Assembly (NCBI GenBank): GCA_934385475.1
Contig: CAKRPS010000016.1
Coordinates: 1 to 54,694 of the forward strand
From: an uncultured Lachnospiraceae bacterium
Lineage (GTDB): Bacteria > Bacillota > Clostridia > Lachnospirales > Lachnospiraceae
Direction: 5' to 3'
DNA: 54,694 nucleotides
The position numbers and the translations under genes are program-made. The notes beneath the pieces were generated by a model. It was not told the origin of the DNA and did not search any database. It saw nothing but the letters and a program-made list of their open reading frames with translations. Every line of letters begins with the position of its first letter. Within the stretch, counting starts at the first letter, position 1. Positions 15,325 to 23,937 of the stretch are shown in pieces.

Positions 15325-17088
15325 ATGTTATTTCACAGACACAATACCTTACATAAATCAGCATTCCTGTGTATCCTGCTCCTGCTTGCTACATCTGTCC
15401 CGCTTACGGGCTGTACCGCCCAGAAGGAGACTGCCTCCTCTTCCTATAAAGAACCGCTCGTGATCGATGTTTTTGACTCCCTGGCTAACTATCAGGGCCT
15501 CCAGTCCGGGTGGTTTGCACAGATCGTCAAGGAGAAATTCAACATGGAACTCAACATCATAGCCCCCAACGTGTCGGGTGGTGGTGATACCCTGTATGAA
15601 ACCCGGGCAGCCGCCGGAAATCTGGGTGATCTTATTATCTGCAGTGGGCAGAACAATAACCTCCAGGAGCTTGTCACCGCAGGTCTGGTCATTGATATCC
15701 GGGATTACCTCAAAGATCAGGACATCATGCAGTATGAAGCGGCGATCCGCAACCTGAACGATCCGGTGGATGCTCAGGCAATCTATGCCATCCCCACCTC
15801 GGTTTCCTTCCAAAGCTGCACAGAACCAAGTGAGTCCTCTGATCCCACGTTTGGTCCTTATCTGCGCTATGACCTGTATGCCTCTATCGGCTACCCTGCC
15901 ATTGAAAATCTGGACGACCTGGTGGATGTCCTCGCACAGATGCAGAGCAAGCACCCTGTCAGCGAATCCGGCAATCCCACCTACGCTTTCAGCTTTTTCA
16001 AGGATTGGGATGGCAACATGATGAACTGCGCCAAACAGCCCGCCTGCTTTTATGGCTACGACGAATACGGTTTTCTTCTTGCCAAAGCCGATGGCTCCGA
16101 TTATCAGGATATTATGGCAAATGACAGCTTTTATCTGAAAATTCTGAAGCTTTACTTTGATGCGAACCAGCTCGGATTGGTGGACCCGGATTCACCCAAC
16201 CAGAACTACAATGAAATGTTTGACAAATATGCCGCCGGAGATATTCTGTATGCCCCGTGGCCCTGGCTTGGCCGCTCTGCCTACAACACAACAGCCAACC
16301 GCACCAGTGGTAAGGGCTTTATGTTCGTCCCCATCGAAGATATGCAGATTCTGCTCAACGGCTGTAACCCCTATGGGGATGATACCGCTATTGTCGCCGT
16401 CGGACGAAATGCCAAAGATCCGGAACGGCTTGCAGATTTTATCAACTGGCTGTACTCCCCGGAGGGAATCTACGCCAACAGCGCACAGGCGGTCACGGGT
16501 ACCGCCGGGCCGGAAGGTCTTACCTGGGAAATGACAGACGATGGGCCGGTTCTGACTTCTCTCGGAGAGAAAGCACTGTTCGGAAAAGATACTGTTGTCC
16601 CTGACTCATGGGGCGGAGGCAATTGGAAAGATGGCATTTCCCGCATCAACATTACCACCGTATCCTTGACCGACAAGGCTCCGAACGGCTATTCCTACTG
16701 CTACGCGCTTTGGCCCTCCTACATAGAGCAGGATGATACCACTCTGGAATCTGCCTGGAAAAATCATATGCAGGCCGACTCTGCCATGGACTATCTGCTG
16801 AAGACCGGCAAATATCTTGTATCACCGGGCAGCTTGTATCTCGCTCCTTCCGAATCCAATGAAATCACCACCATCCGTAACCAGTGTAAACGGATCATCG
16901 TGGAAAATTCATGGGCCATGGTCTTTGCCAAAGACGAGGATACCTTCTACGCCTTACAGACCAAAATGCAGGATACTGTCAAAAGTCTGGGATATGATCA
17001 GGTTTTAGAGTACGATCTACAGCTTGCACATAAAAAAATAGAATCTAAATTAGCTGCTGCTGCAGCGGAAAGAGGTAACCATGATTGA
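15325..17088 (+). CDS. Sugar ABC transporter substrate-binding lipoprotein (LplA-type) 1
   Basis: The 587-residue precursor has a lipoprotein signal (LLLATSVPLTGC, modified Cys at about 30). The mature protein is a large extracellular solute-binding protein of the family paired with LplB/LplC permeases. The conserved blocks LVIDVFDSLANYQG, GWFAQIVKEKF, AAGNLGDLIICSG and FFKDWDGNMM recur in the second binding protein at 23938, so the two are paralogues. CGGAGG sits 7 nt before the ATG. It is first in a plus-strand operon and overlaps the GH42 gene by 8 nt. No permease follows, so it must use the pair at 25878-28308 or permeases elsewhere. Probable ligand: a xyloglucan-type oligosaccharide, from context only. 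Confidence 0.9.
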   Translation: MLFHRHNTLHKSAFLCILLLLATSVPLTGCTAQKETASSSYKEPLVIDVFDSLANYQGLQSGWFAQIVKEKFNMELNIIAPNVSGGGDTLYETRAAAGNLGDLIICSGQNNNLQELVTAGLVIDIRDYLKDQDIMQYEAAIRNLNDPVDAQAIYAIPTSVSFQSCTEPSESSDPTFGPYLRYDLYASIGYPAIENLDDLVDVLAQMQSKHPVSESGNPTYAFSFFKDWDGNMMNCAKQPACFYGYDEYGFLLAKADGSDYQDIMANDSFYLKILKLYFDANQLGLVDPDSPNQNYNEMFDKYAAGDILYAPWPWLGRSAYNTTANRTSGKGFMFVPIEDMQILLNGCNPYGDDTAIVAVGRNAKDPERLADFINWLYSPEGIYANSAQAVTGTAGPEGLTWEMTDDGPVLTSLGEKALFGKDTVVPDSWGGGNWKDGISRINITTVSLTDKAPNGYSYCYALWPSYIEQDDTTLESAWKNHMQADSAMDYLLKTGKYLVSPGSLYLAPSESNEITTIRNQCKRIIVENSWAMVFAKDEDTFYALQTKMQDTVKSLGYDQVLEYDLQLAHKKIESKLAAAAAERGNHD

Positions 17089-19096
17089 AAGTAACAAAAT
17101 TACCAAAATGCCCTACGGCGGTGACTACAACCCCGAACAGTGGCCGGAAGAGACCTGGGAAGAGGATATGCGCCTTCTGAAACTGGCCCATATCGACATT
17201 GTAACCCTGAATGTGTTCAGCTGGGCCATGCTGCAATCTGACGAGAACACCTACCATTTCGAAAAGCTGGATAAGATCATGAATCTGGTCCGTGAACATG
17301 GTATGAAGGTTTGTCTGGCTACCTCCACAGCCGCTCATCCGGCGTGGATGGCAAGAAAGCACCCTGACATTCTCCGTGTGGAATCAAACGGAATGAAGCG
17401 GAAGTTCGGCAGCCGTCACAACTCCTGCCCGAACAGCCCTACCTACCGTAAATATGCGGTTGCCCTCGCCACAAAGCTGGCTGAGCGCTACAAGGACTAT
17501 GACAACATCGTTGCCTGGCATATCTCAAATGAATACGGCGGCGAATGTTACTGTGAAAACTGTGAAAAGGCTTTTCGTCTCTGGCTGAAAGAGCGCTACC
17601 ATACCATCGAAGAAGTCAACCGTGTATGGGATACCGCTTTCTGGGGACACACCTTCTATGACTTTGACGATATCGTAGCCCCCAACTATCTTTCCGAGCA
17701 CTGGGGCAATGACCGCACTACATTTCAAGGAATTTCCCTGGACTACCGTCGTTTCAACTCTGAGAGCATCTTAAATGCCTACCGTCTGGAATACGACGCT
17801 ATCCACGCCATTACCCCGGATATCCCTATCACAACCAATCTGATGGGAACCTATCCGCCTCTGGATTATCATATGTGGGGAAATTACCTTGATTTTGCTT
17901 CCTGGGACAACTATCCATCCAACGAAACACCTCTGGAAGAAACCGCCATGCGCCACGACCTGATGCGCGGCGTAAAGCATGGAAAGCCCTTTGCGCTTAT
18001 GGAACAGACTCCTTCTGTCACCAACTGGCTTCCCTATAACATGCTCAAGCGTCCGGGTGTCATGCGTCTGTGGAGCTATCAGGCCGTTGCACACGGTGCA
18101 GATACTGTCATGTTTTTCCAAATGAAGCGCAGTATCGGTGCCTGCGAAAAATATCACGGTGCCGTTATTGACCATGCCGGTCACGAAAATACCCGTGTAT
18201 TCCGCGAGGTCACTGCTCTCGGAAAAGAACTGGATCAGCTTGGAAATGCAACACTCGGCGCACGTACAAATGCTAAGGTAGCCATCGTCTTTGACTGGGA
18301 TAACTGGTGGGGAATCTCTTATTCCGCCGGTCCTTCTATCTATCTGGATTATGTCAAGGAGGTGCTCCGCTATTACAAGGCACTGCACAACCTGAATATC
18401 CCGGTAGACATGATCAGCGTATCCGACGACCTTACAGACTATTCCCTCGTGATCGCTCCGGTTCTCTATATGGTTAAGAGCGGCTATGATGAAAAGATCC
18501 GCAGTTTTGTCCAAAACGGCGGCCGTTTCCTTACCACCTTTTTCAGCGGCTATGTAGATGAGCATGACCTTGTCACCATCGGCGGATACCCCGGTAAGCT
18601 GCGCGATATCCTCGGCATCTGGGTTGAGGAGGAAGACGCTCTGCCGGAGGATATGGAAAACAGCTTCACCTATCATGGCAAAACCTACCCGGCCACCCTG
18701 CTCTGTGATCTTCTCCATACAGAAGGGGCAGAAAGCCTTACCACCTATGAAAAAGATTTCTACGCGGGGATGCCTGTCCTTACCAGGAATGCTTTTGGCA
18801 ACGGCTTCGGCTACTATGTTGCCACCGCCTCCAGCGAAGAATTTTACGCGGACTATCTGGCAGAAATCTGTTCAGATGCCGGAATCAGGCCCCTTATGGA
18901 TACCCCTGCCGATGTCGAGGTCACTATGCGGAGCAACGCAAACGGTTCCTTCCTCTTTATCCTGAACCACGGCGATGCTGCCTATGAGTCGACACTTCCG
19001 TATTCCGGAACAGATCTTCTCTCCGGCAAAAGCTATTCTCTGAACGACAGCTTCTCTCTTGCGGCAAAGGACGTTATGATCCTGAAGCTGGCCTAG
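17081..19096 (+). CDS. GH42 beta-galactosidase
   Basis: A 671-residue retaining beta-galactosidase without signal peptide, so cytoplasmic. The TIM barrel begins YGGDYNPEQWPEETWEEDM. The predicted acid/base is E151 in WHISNEYGGE and the nucleophile E308 in ALMEQTPSVTNW. Four cysteines (C116, then 156, 158 and 161 in CYCENC) match the zinc cluster of many GH42 enzymes. The trimerisation-type domain and a short C-terminal beta domain follow, giving normal family length. It overlaps the upstream binding-protein gene by 8 nt and precedes GH29 by 24 bp. In this locus it would remove galactose from oligosaccharide side chains; activity on xyloglucan galactosyl residues is inferred, not typical of every GH42. 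Confidence 0.95.
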   Translation: MIESNKITKMPYGGDYNPEQWPEETWEEDMRLLKLAHIDIVTLNVFSWAMLQSDENTYHFEKLDKIMNLVREHGMKVCLATSTAAHPAWMARKHPDILRVESNGMKRKFGSRHNSCPNSPTYRKYAVALATKLAERYKDYDNIVAWHISNEYGGECYCENCEKAFRLWLKERYHTIEEVNRVWDTAFWGHTFYDFDDIVAPNYLSEHWGNDRTTFQGISLDYRRFNSESILNAYRLEYDAIHAITPDIPITTNLMGTYPPLDYHMWGNYLDFASWDNYPSNETPLEETAMRHDLMRGVKHGKPFALMEQTPSVTNWLPYNMLKRPGVMRLWSYQAVAHGADTVMFFQMKRSIGACEKYHGAVIDHAGHENTRVFREVTALGKELDQLGNATLGARTNAKVAIVFDWDNWWGISYSAGPSIYLDYVKEVLRYYKALHNLNIPVDMISVSDDLTDYSLVIAPVLYMVKSGYDEKIRSFVQNGGRFLTTFFSGYVDEHDLVTIGGYPGKLRDILGIWVEEEDALPEDMENSFTYHGKTYPATLLCDLLHTEGAESLTTYEKDFYAGMPVLTRNAFGNGFGYYVATASSEEFYADYLAEICSDAGIRPLMDTPADVEVTMRSNANGSFLFILNHGDAAYESTLPYSGTDLLSGKSYSLNDSFSLAAKDVMILKLA

Positions 19097-19120
19097 ATAA
19101 ACCGATAAGGAGATCGCGCT

Positions 19121-20611
19121 ATGGCATTTGCATTTACTGACAAAAAAACATATTATGCCCATATCCTTTCACAGATTTCCCAGGGATCCTATTCGGATTC
19201 CTGGGCATCACTCACAGATTTCCGGGTGCCGCAATGGTTTGAAGATGCCAAATTCGGTATTTTTATCCACTGGGGGCTTTACAGTGTTCCGGCCTTTCGC
19301 AATGAATGGTACTCCCGCAACATGTACATCCAGGGAACCCCGGAATACGAACATCACCTGAAAACCTACGGCCCTCACAAAACATTTGGCTACAAGGATT
19401 TTATCCCCTTGTTTACCGCCCCGAAATTCAATGCCGAAGCGTGGGCTGAGCTTTTCCGGAAATCCGGTGCTCGTTACGTTGTCCCGGTTGCGGAACACCA
19501 CGACGGCTTCCAGATGTATGGAAGCTTTCTGTCTCATTACAATGCGCTCGAAATGGGTCCGAAAAAAGATATTCTTGGAGAACTGAAGACCGCCATCGAA
19601 GCGCATGGCATGGTATTTTGTACCTCCTCGCACCGCGCAGAACACCACTGGTTTATGGGAAATGGTAAGGATTTCGACAGCGACATCAAAGAACCTCTTG
19701 TCTGTGGCGATTTTTACTGGCCTTCCATTCAGGAACAGCCGGATCAGCAGGACCTTTTTGCCAAACCGGACCCCAGCGAAGAATTTCTGATCGACTGGGT
19801 ATGCCGTACCTGTGAGATCATAGACCGGTATCAGCCAAGAGTCCTTTATTTTGACTGGTGGGTACAGCACAATGCCTACAAGCCCTACCTGCGCATGATC
19901 GCGGCTTACTATTACAACGCCGGAATTCTTCAGGGCTATCCGACCGCTATCTGCTACAAGCACGATGCGATGGCGTTTGGCAGCGGTATCGTGGATGTGG
20001 AACGTGGCAAATTTGCTGCCGCCAAACCCTACCACTGGCAGACAGACACTGCGATCGCACGCAATTCCTGGTGTTATACGACTGATCTCGACTACAAATC
20101 CAGCAATGAGATCCTGTGTTATCTGGTCGATGTGGTGAGCAAAAACGGCAATCTTCTCCTGAATGTCGGTCCCAAGGCTGACGGAAGCTTTGCCACGGAG
20201 GATCTCTCGATTCTGGAGGATATCGGAAACTGGCTCTCAACAAACGGGGAGGCCATCTATCGCAGCAGGCCCTGGCGCTACGCAGCCGAAGGTCCCACAC
20301 AGGAAGTTGAGGGACAGTTCAGCGACAGCAGTGCGACAGAATATACCGGCAGTGATTTCCGTTTTACAGCAGGAAACGGCTGCATTTACGCTACCTGTCT
20401 CCGCTACCCGGGGGATGGACAGATCCGGATAAAAAGCCTTGCAAAATCCAAAGATCCGAACAAGCCGGCATTTCACGGGATCATCACAGATGTTGAGATC
20501 CTGGGATTTGAGGAAAAACCGGAATTTCGCATAGATGAAAGTGGATTGCAGTTTACAACGAAGACTGTACAAAGCACCTTTCCTGTCGTCATAAAAATAC
20601 ATACCGATTGA
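19121..20611 (+). CDS. GH29 alpha-L-fucosidase
   Basis: A 496-residue enzyme with clear GH29 signatures: WFEDAKFGIFIHWGLYSVPA near residue 35, RYVVPVAEHHDGFQMY (about 123-138), and the nucleophile Asp at 245 in VLYFDWWVQH. The later block NGNLLLNVGPKADGSF is also typical of the family. A small beta-sandwich ends the protein. No signal peptide, so it acts on imported sugars. GGAGA lies 10 nt before the ATG. With GH42 it forms a side-chain-removing pair: fucose capping galactose is the outer decoration of fucosylated xyloglucan, and also of some host glycans, so mucin or milk oligosaccharides are the alternative reading. Confidence 0.95.
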   Translation: MAFAFTDKKTYYAHILSQISQGSYSDSWASLTDFRVPQWFEDAKFGIFIHWGLYSVPAFRNEWYSRNMYIQGTPEYEHHLKTYGPHKTFGYKDFIPLFTAPKFNAEAWAELFRKSGARYVVPVAEHHDGFQMYGSFLSHYNALEMGPKKDILGELKTAIEAHGMVFCTSSHRAEHHWFMGNGKDFDSDIKEPLVCGDFYWPSIQEQPDQQDLFAKPDPSEEFLIDWVCRTCEIIDRYQPRVLYFDWWVQHNAYKPYLRMIAAYYYNAGILQGYPTAICYKHDAMAFGSGIVDVERGKFAAAKPYHWQTDTAIARNSWCYTTDLDYKSSNEILCYLVDVVSKNGNLLLNVGPKADGSFATEDLSILEDIGNWLSTNGEAIYRSRPWRYAAEGPTQEVEGQFSDSSATEYTGSDFRFTAGNGCIYATCLRYPGDGQIRIKSLAKSKDPNKPAFHGIITDVEILGFEEKPEFRIDESGLQFTTKTVQSTFPVVIKIHTD

Positions 20612-20637
20612 TGAAAATCCCTATTATGTGATAAAAT
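20608..20637 (+). promoter_or_regulatory. Possible promoter of the response-regulator gene
   Basis: TTGATG (20608-20613), 18 bp, and TAAAAT (20632-20637) overlap the GH29 stop and could give the regulator a basal level independent of the upstream operon. Confidence 0.45.
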
Positions 20638-20692
20638 GTCCTTAGGCAAATGCGCCTGATGGAACAAATAAACATATAGTATGGGAGACGGT

Positions 20693-22279
20693 ATGGAAAC
20701 TTTATTGATTGCAGATGATGAGGCTGCCATCAGAGAAGGATTGAAATATATCATAGACTGGGAAGCAGAAGGATTTCGGCTCTGTGCAGAGGCCGGCAAC
20801 GGAGAAGATGCACTCGCCAAAATTCTGGCTCTGCGCCCCAGTCTTGTTTTATTGGATGTGAAAATGCCGAAAATGCACGGAACCGAGGTTATCCGTCAGG
20901 CCCGCGAGCAGGGCTTTACCGGAAAATGTATTATCCTGAGCGGCTATTCTGACTTTGCCTATGCGCAATCCGCTATCCGCAGCGGTGTCAGCTTTTATCT
21001 GCTCAAGCCGATCGACGAAGATGAGCTCCTTGATTCCGTTCGAAAAATCCGGCTGTTGATCGACGATGAGAAGAAAAACACCAGTAAACTGTCCAATCTC
21101 AAACAGAAGGCGCGGGATGTCATCCTGCGGGAACTGATCACCGATACCCTGTCTGCCCCTCTCCTTCCGGAAGATCTCTCCTCCCTGCATCTGCAGGCGG
21201 ATGTCTATCAGATTGTTATCTGTGAGGATTTCCAGGTGGAATCCCGGAACGCTCCCTATACACTCGCTGAGCTGTTGCGCGTCACCAACAAAGACAACAG
21301 CACCTTTGACCATATTTCCATTGATTCCCATGACGTTGTTCTTTTGAAGGGAGCCTATGGGTTGAAAAAGCTGAATGAATTTCTGATGCACTTTGAAGAA
21401 CAGACCCCGCAGGAGGGAAGCCCTCTCGGTTCCATGTTCCTGACGATCGGAAGACCGGTCTATGCCGTGACAGATATTTTCCAGTCTTACAGTGATGCCG
21501 TTGCCCTGTTACACCGTAGATTTTTCTGCCCGCAGGAACAGCACTATCTGGACTACGAAGATCTTCCCAAGAAAATGCTGGTGGAACAGACCACTAAAGA
21601 CAGTGCCCCTGCTCCAACCGTTTTTGATGATGCCCTGCTTTCTTTCTACAGTGATCGCTTCATTGACTATATCACCACCTTCAACCGGAACATGATTGCC
21701 CACGCACTCTCCGCCCTTGAAACCGAGCTGAATGAATCGGCAGCGGATATCAGCGCCATCCGCATGTTTCTGATCGACATTTATCTTCGCACCAAAGAAA
21801 AGATTGCCGCCATCTATTCTTCCGCTGACATTCCTTTTCTTGCCAATTCCGCAGTGATTGAATTTATCCACGGGCAGAACTATCTCTACGAGATCATCCG
21901 CTATCTGTCAGAGCAGTTCGAGATGATGATGAACGCCTCCGGCAATCCGTCGCGCGACACGATCCTGGATGACGTCATCTTCTACATCAATCACAACTAC
22001 CGCGACAATATCAAGCTGGAGACGATCGCCCCGCTTTTCGGGTACAACAGTGCCTACCTCGGCAAGATCTTTAACAAGACGGTCGGCGAAAGCTTTAATT
22101 CCTATGTAGACCATAAACGGATTGAACTTTCCAAAAAGCTCTTGCAGGAAAATTCTCTCAAGGTATACGAGATTTCCGAACAGGTCGGCTACAAGAATGT
22201 CGACTACTTCCACAAGAAATTCAAAAAGTACGTCGGAGAAAGCCCGGCAGAATACCGTAAAAGATCTATTTTCCTTTGA
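20693..22279 (+). CDS. YesN-type response regulator with AraC DNA-binding domain
   Basis: A 528-residue regulator. The receiver domain (1-120) has the phospho-acceptor D55 in LVLLDVKMPKMHG and the conserved Lys in YLLKPIDEDE. A long central region follows, then a C-terminal AraC-type double HTH (about 430-525) with SAYLGKIFNKTVGESFNSYV and VGYKNVDYFHKKFKKYVGES. An ATG at 20681 is in frame but lacks a ribosome binding site; GGGAG lies 5 nt before 20693. Its partner kinase is almost surely the YesM-type protein at 28409-30283, encoded apart on the other strand. It should activate the transport and glycosidase operons. Its end overlaps the convergent esterase gene by 14 nt. Confidence 0.94.
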   Translation: METLLIADDEAAIREGLKYIIDWEAEGFRLCAEAGNGEDALAKILALRPSLVLLDVKMPKMHGTEVIRQAREQGFTGKCIILSGYSDFAYAQSAIRSGVSFYLLKPIDEDELLDSVRKIRLLIDDEKKNTSKLSNLKQKARDVILRELITDTLSAPLLPEDLSSLHLQADVYQIVICEDFQVESRNAPYTLAELLRVTNKDNSTFDHISIDSHDVVLLKGAYGLKKLNEFLMHFEEQTPQEGSPLGSMFLTIGRPVYAVTDIFQSYSDAVALLHRRFFCPQEQHYLDYEDLPKKMLVEQTTKDSAPAPTVFDDALLSFYSDRFIDYITTFNRNMIAHALSALETELNESAADISAIRMFLIDIYLRTKEKIAAIYSSADIPFLANSAVIEFIHGQNYLYEIIRYLSEQFEMMMNASGNPSRDTILDDVIFYINHNYRDNIKLETIAPLFGYNSAYLGKIFNKTVGESFNSYVDHKRIELSKKLLQENSLKVYEISEQVGYKNVDYFHKKFKKYVGESPAEYRKRSIFL

Positions 22280-23087
22280 TGATCTCTTTCGTCCACACAT
22301 AGGCAAGTTCAAACCAGTTCTGACAGGAGGGCTCTATATTCTCTCCGTTAACGCCCATTGTCAGTTCACTGGCAAGTCCCAGTCCATGTCCACCCTTCAT
22401 GTACATGTGCAGTTCCACCGGAATCCCTTCTTTCCGCATGGCAAGCGCAAGCATGATAGAGTTCTCTGCCGGTACAAGGTCGTCCTCGTTTGTCGTCCAC
22501 ACAAAGGCCGGCGGCGTATCCTCGCTCACCTGCTTTTCAAGTGAAAGTTCCTCTCTCTGTTCCTCATACATATCCCCCAGAAGGTTTTCAAAGGACTCCT
22601 TGTGTGCATACTCTCCTGACGTGATCACCGGATAATTCAGGATCATTCCCGCAGGCTTTAAGAGCGGCTTCTGAAGCTTCAGTGTATCTGCCAGAAACGC
22701 CCTGTTCCAGAACATTCCATAGCTTGCCGCAAGATGTCCTCCTGCCGATGATCCCTGTATGAAGATCTTGTCACAGTCAATGTGCCACAGCTCTGCCTTT
22801 TCCTGCGCCATGTTCACCACAGATGCCAGTTCCAGAAGTGCTGTCGGATAAACAGCCGGTCTGACTGAATACCACACAACCATGGCATGATATCCATAGG
22901 AATTCCATTTCAGGGCAAACATCTCTGCCTCTCTCTCCGATGTGAAGCAGTATCCGCCTCCCGGGCAGATGATGACCAACGGTCTTGTGTCAATCCCGAT
23001 TTCCTCCGAGTGGGAAATCAGATAAGTTACCACATTCGCGTAAATTTCCGAACCCGGCACCTCAAGTTTGATTCTTTCATGCAGCAT
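22266..23087 (-). CDS. Alpha/beta hydrolase, probable carbohydrate esterase
   Basis: A 273-residue alpha/beta-hydrolase. The oxyanion-hole motif is LVIICPGGGYCF (about residues 38-49), the nucleophile Ser is in FIQGSSAGGHLAA (about 115-127), and the acid and His are in TTNEDDLVPA and MKGGHGLGL. This arrangement matches the acetyl-xylan-esterase-like and BD-FAE-type groups. No signal peptide. It is last in the minus-strand transporter operon, so removing acetyl groups from imported oligosaccharides is a sensible role (galactose in xyloglucan is often acetylated). Its ribosome binding site is part of the dispersed element, copy B. Substrate inferred. Confidence 0.85.
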   Translation of the reverse strand: MLHERIKLEVPGSEIYANVVTYLISHSEEIGIDTRPLVIICPGGGYCFTSEREAEMFALKWNSYGYHAMVVWYSVRPAVYPTALLELASVVNMAQEKAELWHIDCDKIFIQGSSAGGHLAASYGMFWNRAFLADTLKLQKPLLKPAGMILNYPVITSGEYAHKESFENLLGDMYEEQREELSLEKQVSEDTPPAFVWTTNEDDLVPAENSIMLALAMRKEGIPVELHMYMKGGHGLGLASELTMGVNGENIEPSCQNWFELAYVWTKEIIKGK

Positions 23088-23093
23088 ATCTTT

Positions 23094-23124
23094 TCCTCAT
23101 TTCTGCACACGTTTTTTGTACATG
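23094..23124 (-). repeat. Dispersed 5'-UTR element carrying the ribosome binding site, copy B
   Basis: On the minus strand this reads CATGTACAAAAAACGTGTGC followed by AGAAATGAGGA, ending 6 nt before the esterase ATG. Relative to copy C, the GCACA/TGTGC stem becomes GTACA/TGTGC, keeping pairing through a G-U. Confidence 0.72.
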
Positions 23125-23162
23125 ACGAGTTTATGTCAAGTGTGCGCAGACACAAATCTCGC

Positions 23163-23187
23163 GATTGAAAAAAATTCATTTTCAATC
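23163..23187. repeat. Inverted repeat between YesL and esterase genes
   Basis: GATTGAAAA (23163-23171) and TTTTCAATC (23179-23187) form a 9-bp stem, T-rich on the plus-strand side. On the strand of the flanking genes it has no proper T-tail, so it is not a convincing terminator. Confidence 0.4.
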
Positions 23188-23209
23188 TTTTTCTTCCTTA
23201 TGTTGATGG

Positions 23210-23860
23210 TTATAATTCTTCCGACTGACTCTGTTTCTCCACAACAGCTCCCGGTTCCTTTTCTATGATCTGGAAAATCCGAAGCGACATCCCCGCTATC
23301 GTATAGATCATACAGGCCGGGCCGATAAAAAATCCAATAAAAACAGTCGTACTGTTGAAAAACCATACCAGTGCTTCCACCGCCAGAATCAGAATCAGAA
23401 TCAGCGTTCTGCCTGCATACCGACGTGAGATTTCAAAGGAATTACGGAAAATCTTCCCCAACGTATTCTGATAGCGTGCCATCAATGGAAACGCATACAG
23501 CAGACAAAGCGCAAATAAAATACCCGAGATGATCGCTGCGATCAGAAAGATGATCGGATTATCCTCCACCGCCTCAAAAAGCTGTACATCCAGATAAACC
23601 GCATAGACAGCAACCAGGCTTATGATCCCAAGGACCGTTCCCTGCTTCCAGTTCTCCCGGAATCCCTTTAAGAACTCCTTCGCAATATAGCCTTCCTCAT
23701 CATCCACCATATGCAGACAGACTTTAAACGCTGCCGCTGTGGATGCGCCTATTGTGATAATCGGAATACTGAATATCACCCAGAAAAAATTGACCTGTAT
23801 GATATCCCATAATCTCTGCATGAATTTATAAAAAGGACTGTCTACGCCAAAGAATTTCAT
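23210..23860 (-). CDS. YesL/DUF624 family membrane protein
   Basis: A 216-residue integral membrane protein with about five hydrophobic helices. The N-terminus KFFGVDSPFYKFMQRLWDII leads into NFFWVIFSIPIITIGASTAA, the family hallmark, and LHMVDDEEGYIAKEFLKGFR is the conserved cytoplasmic loop. YesL genes nearly always sit beside YesM/YesN and LplB/LplC-type transport genes, as here, but their function is unknown. A GTG at 23863 is in frame; the ATG at 23860 has GGAG 6 nt upstream. Confidence 0.9.
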   Translation of the reverse strand: MKFFGVDSPFYKFMQRLWDIIQVNFFWVIFSIPIITIGASTAAAFKVCLHMVDDEEGYIAKEFLKGFRENWKQGTVLGIISLVAVYAVYLDVQLFEAVEDNPIIFLIAAIISGILFALCLLYAFPLMARYQNTLGKIFRNSFEISRRYAGRTLILILILAVEALVWFFNSTTVFIGFFIGPACMIYTIAGMSLRIFQIIEKEPGAVVEKQSQSEEL

Positions 23861-23896
23861 CACTTTCTCCGTTTCTGCATCACTTGCCCGTTAGCC

Positions 23897-23925
23897 AAAA
23901 GGGGCCGTCCTATGACGACCCCTTT
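23897..23925 (-). terminator. Hairpin after the second binding-protein gene
   Basis: An imperfect stem of AAAGGGG..GTC with GAC..CCCCTTT just past the stop at 23938, followed by only four T residues. Such hairpins after binding-protein genes often cause partial termination or protect the mRNA 3' end, raising binding-protein levels over downstream genes. Confidence 0.6.
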
Positions 23926-23937
23926 ATTATATCACAT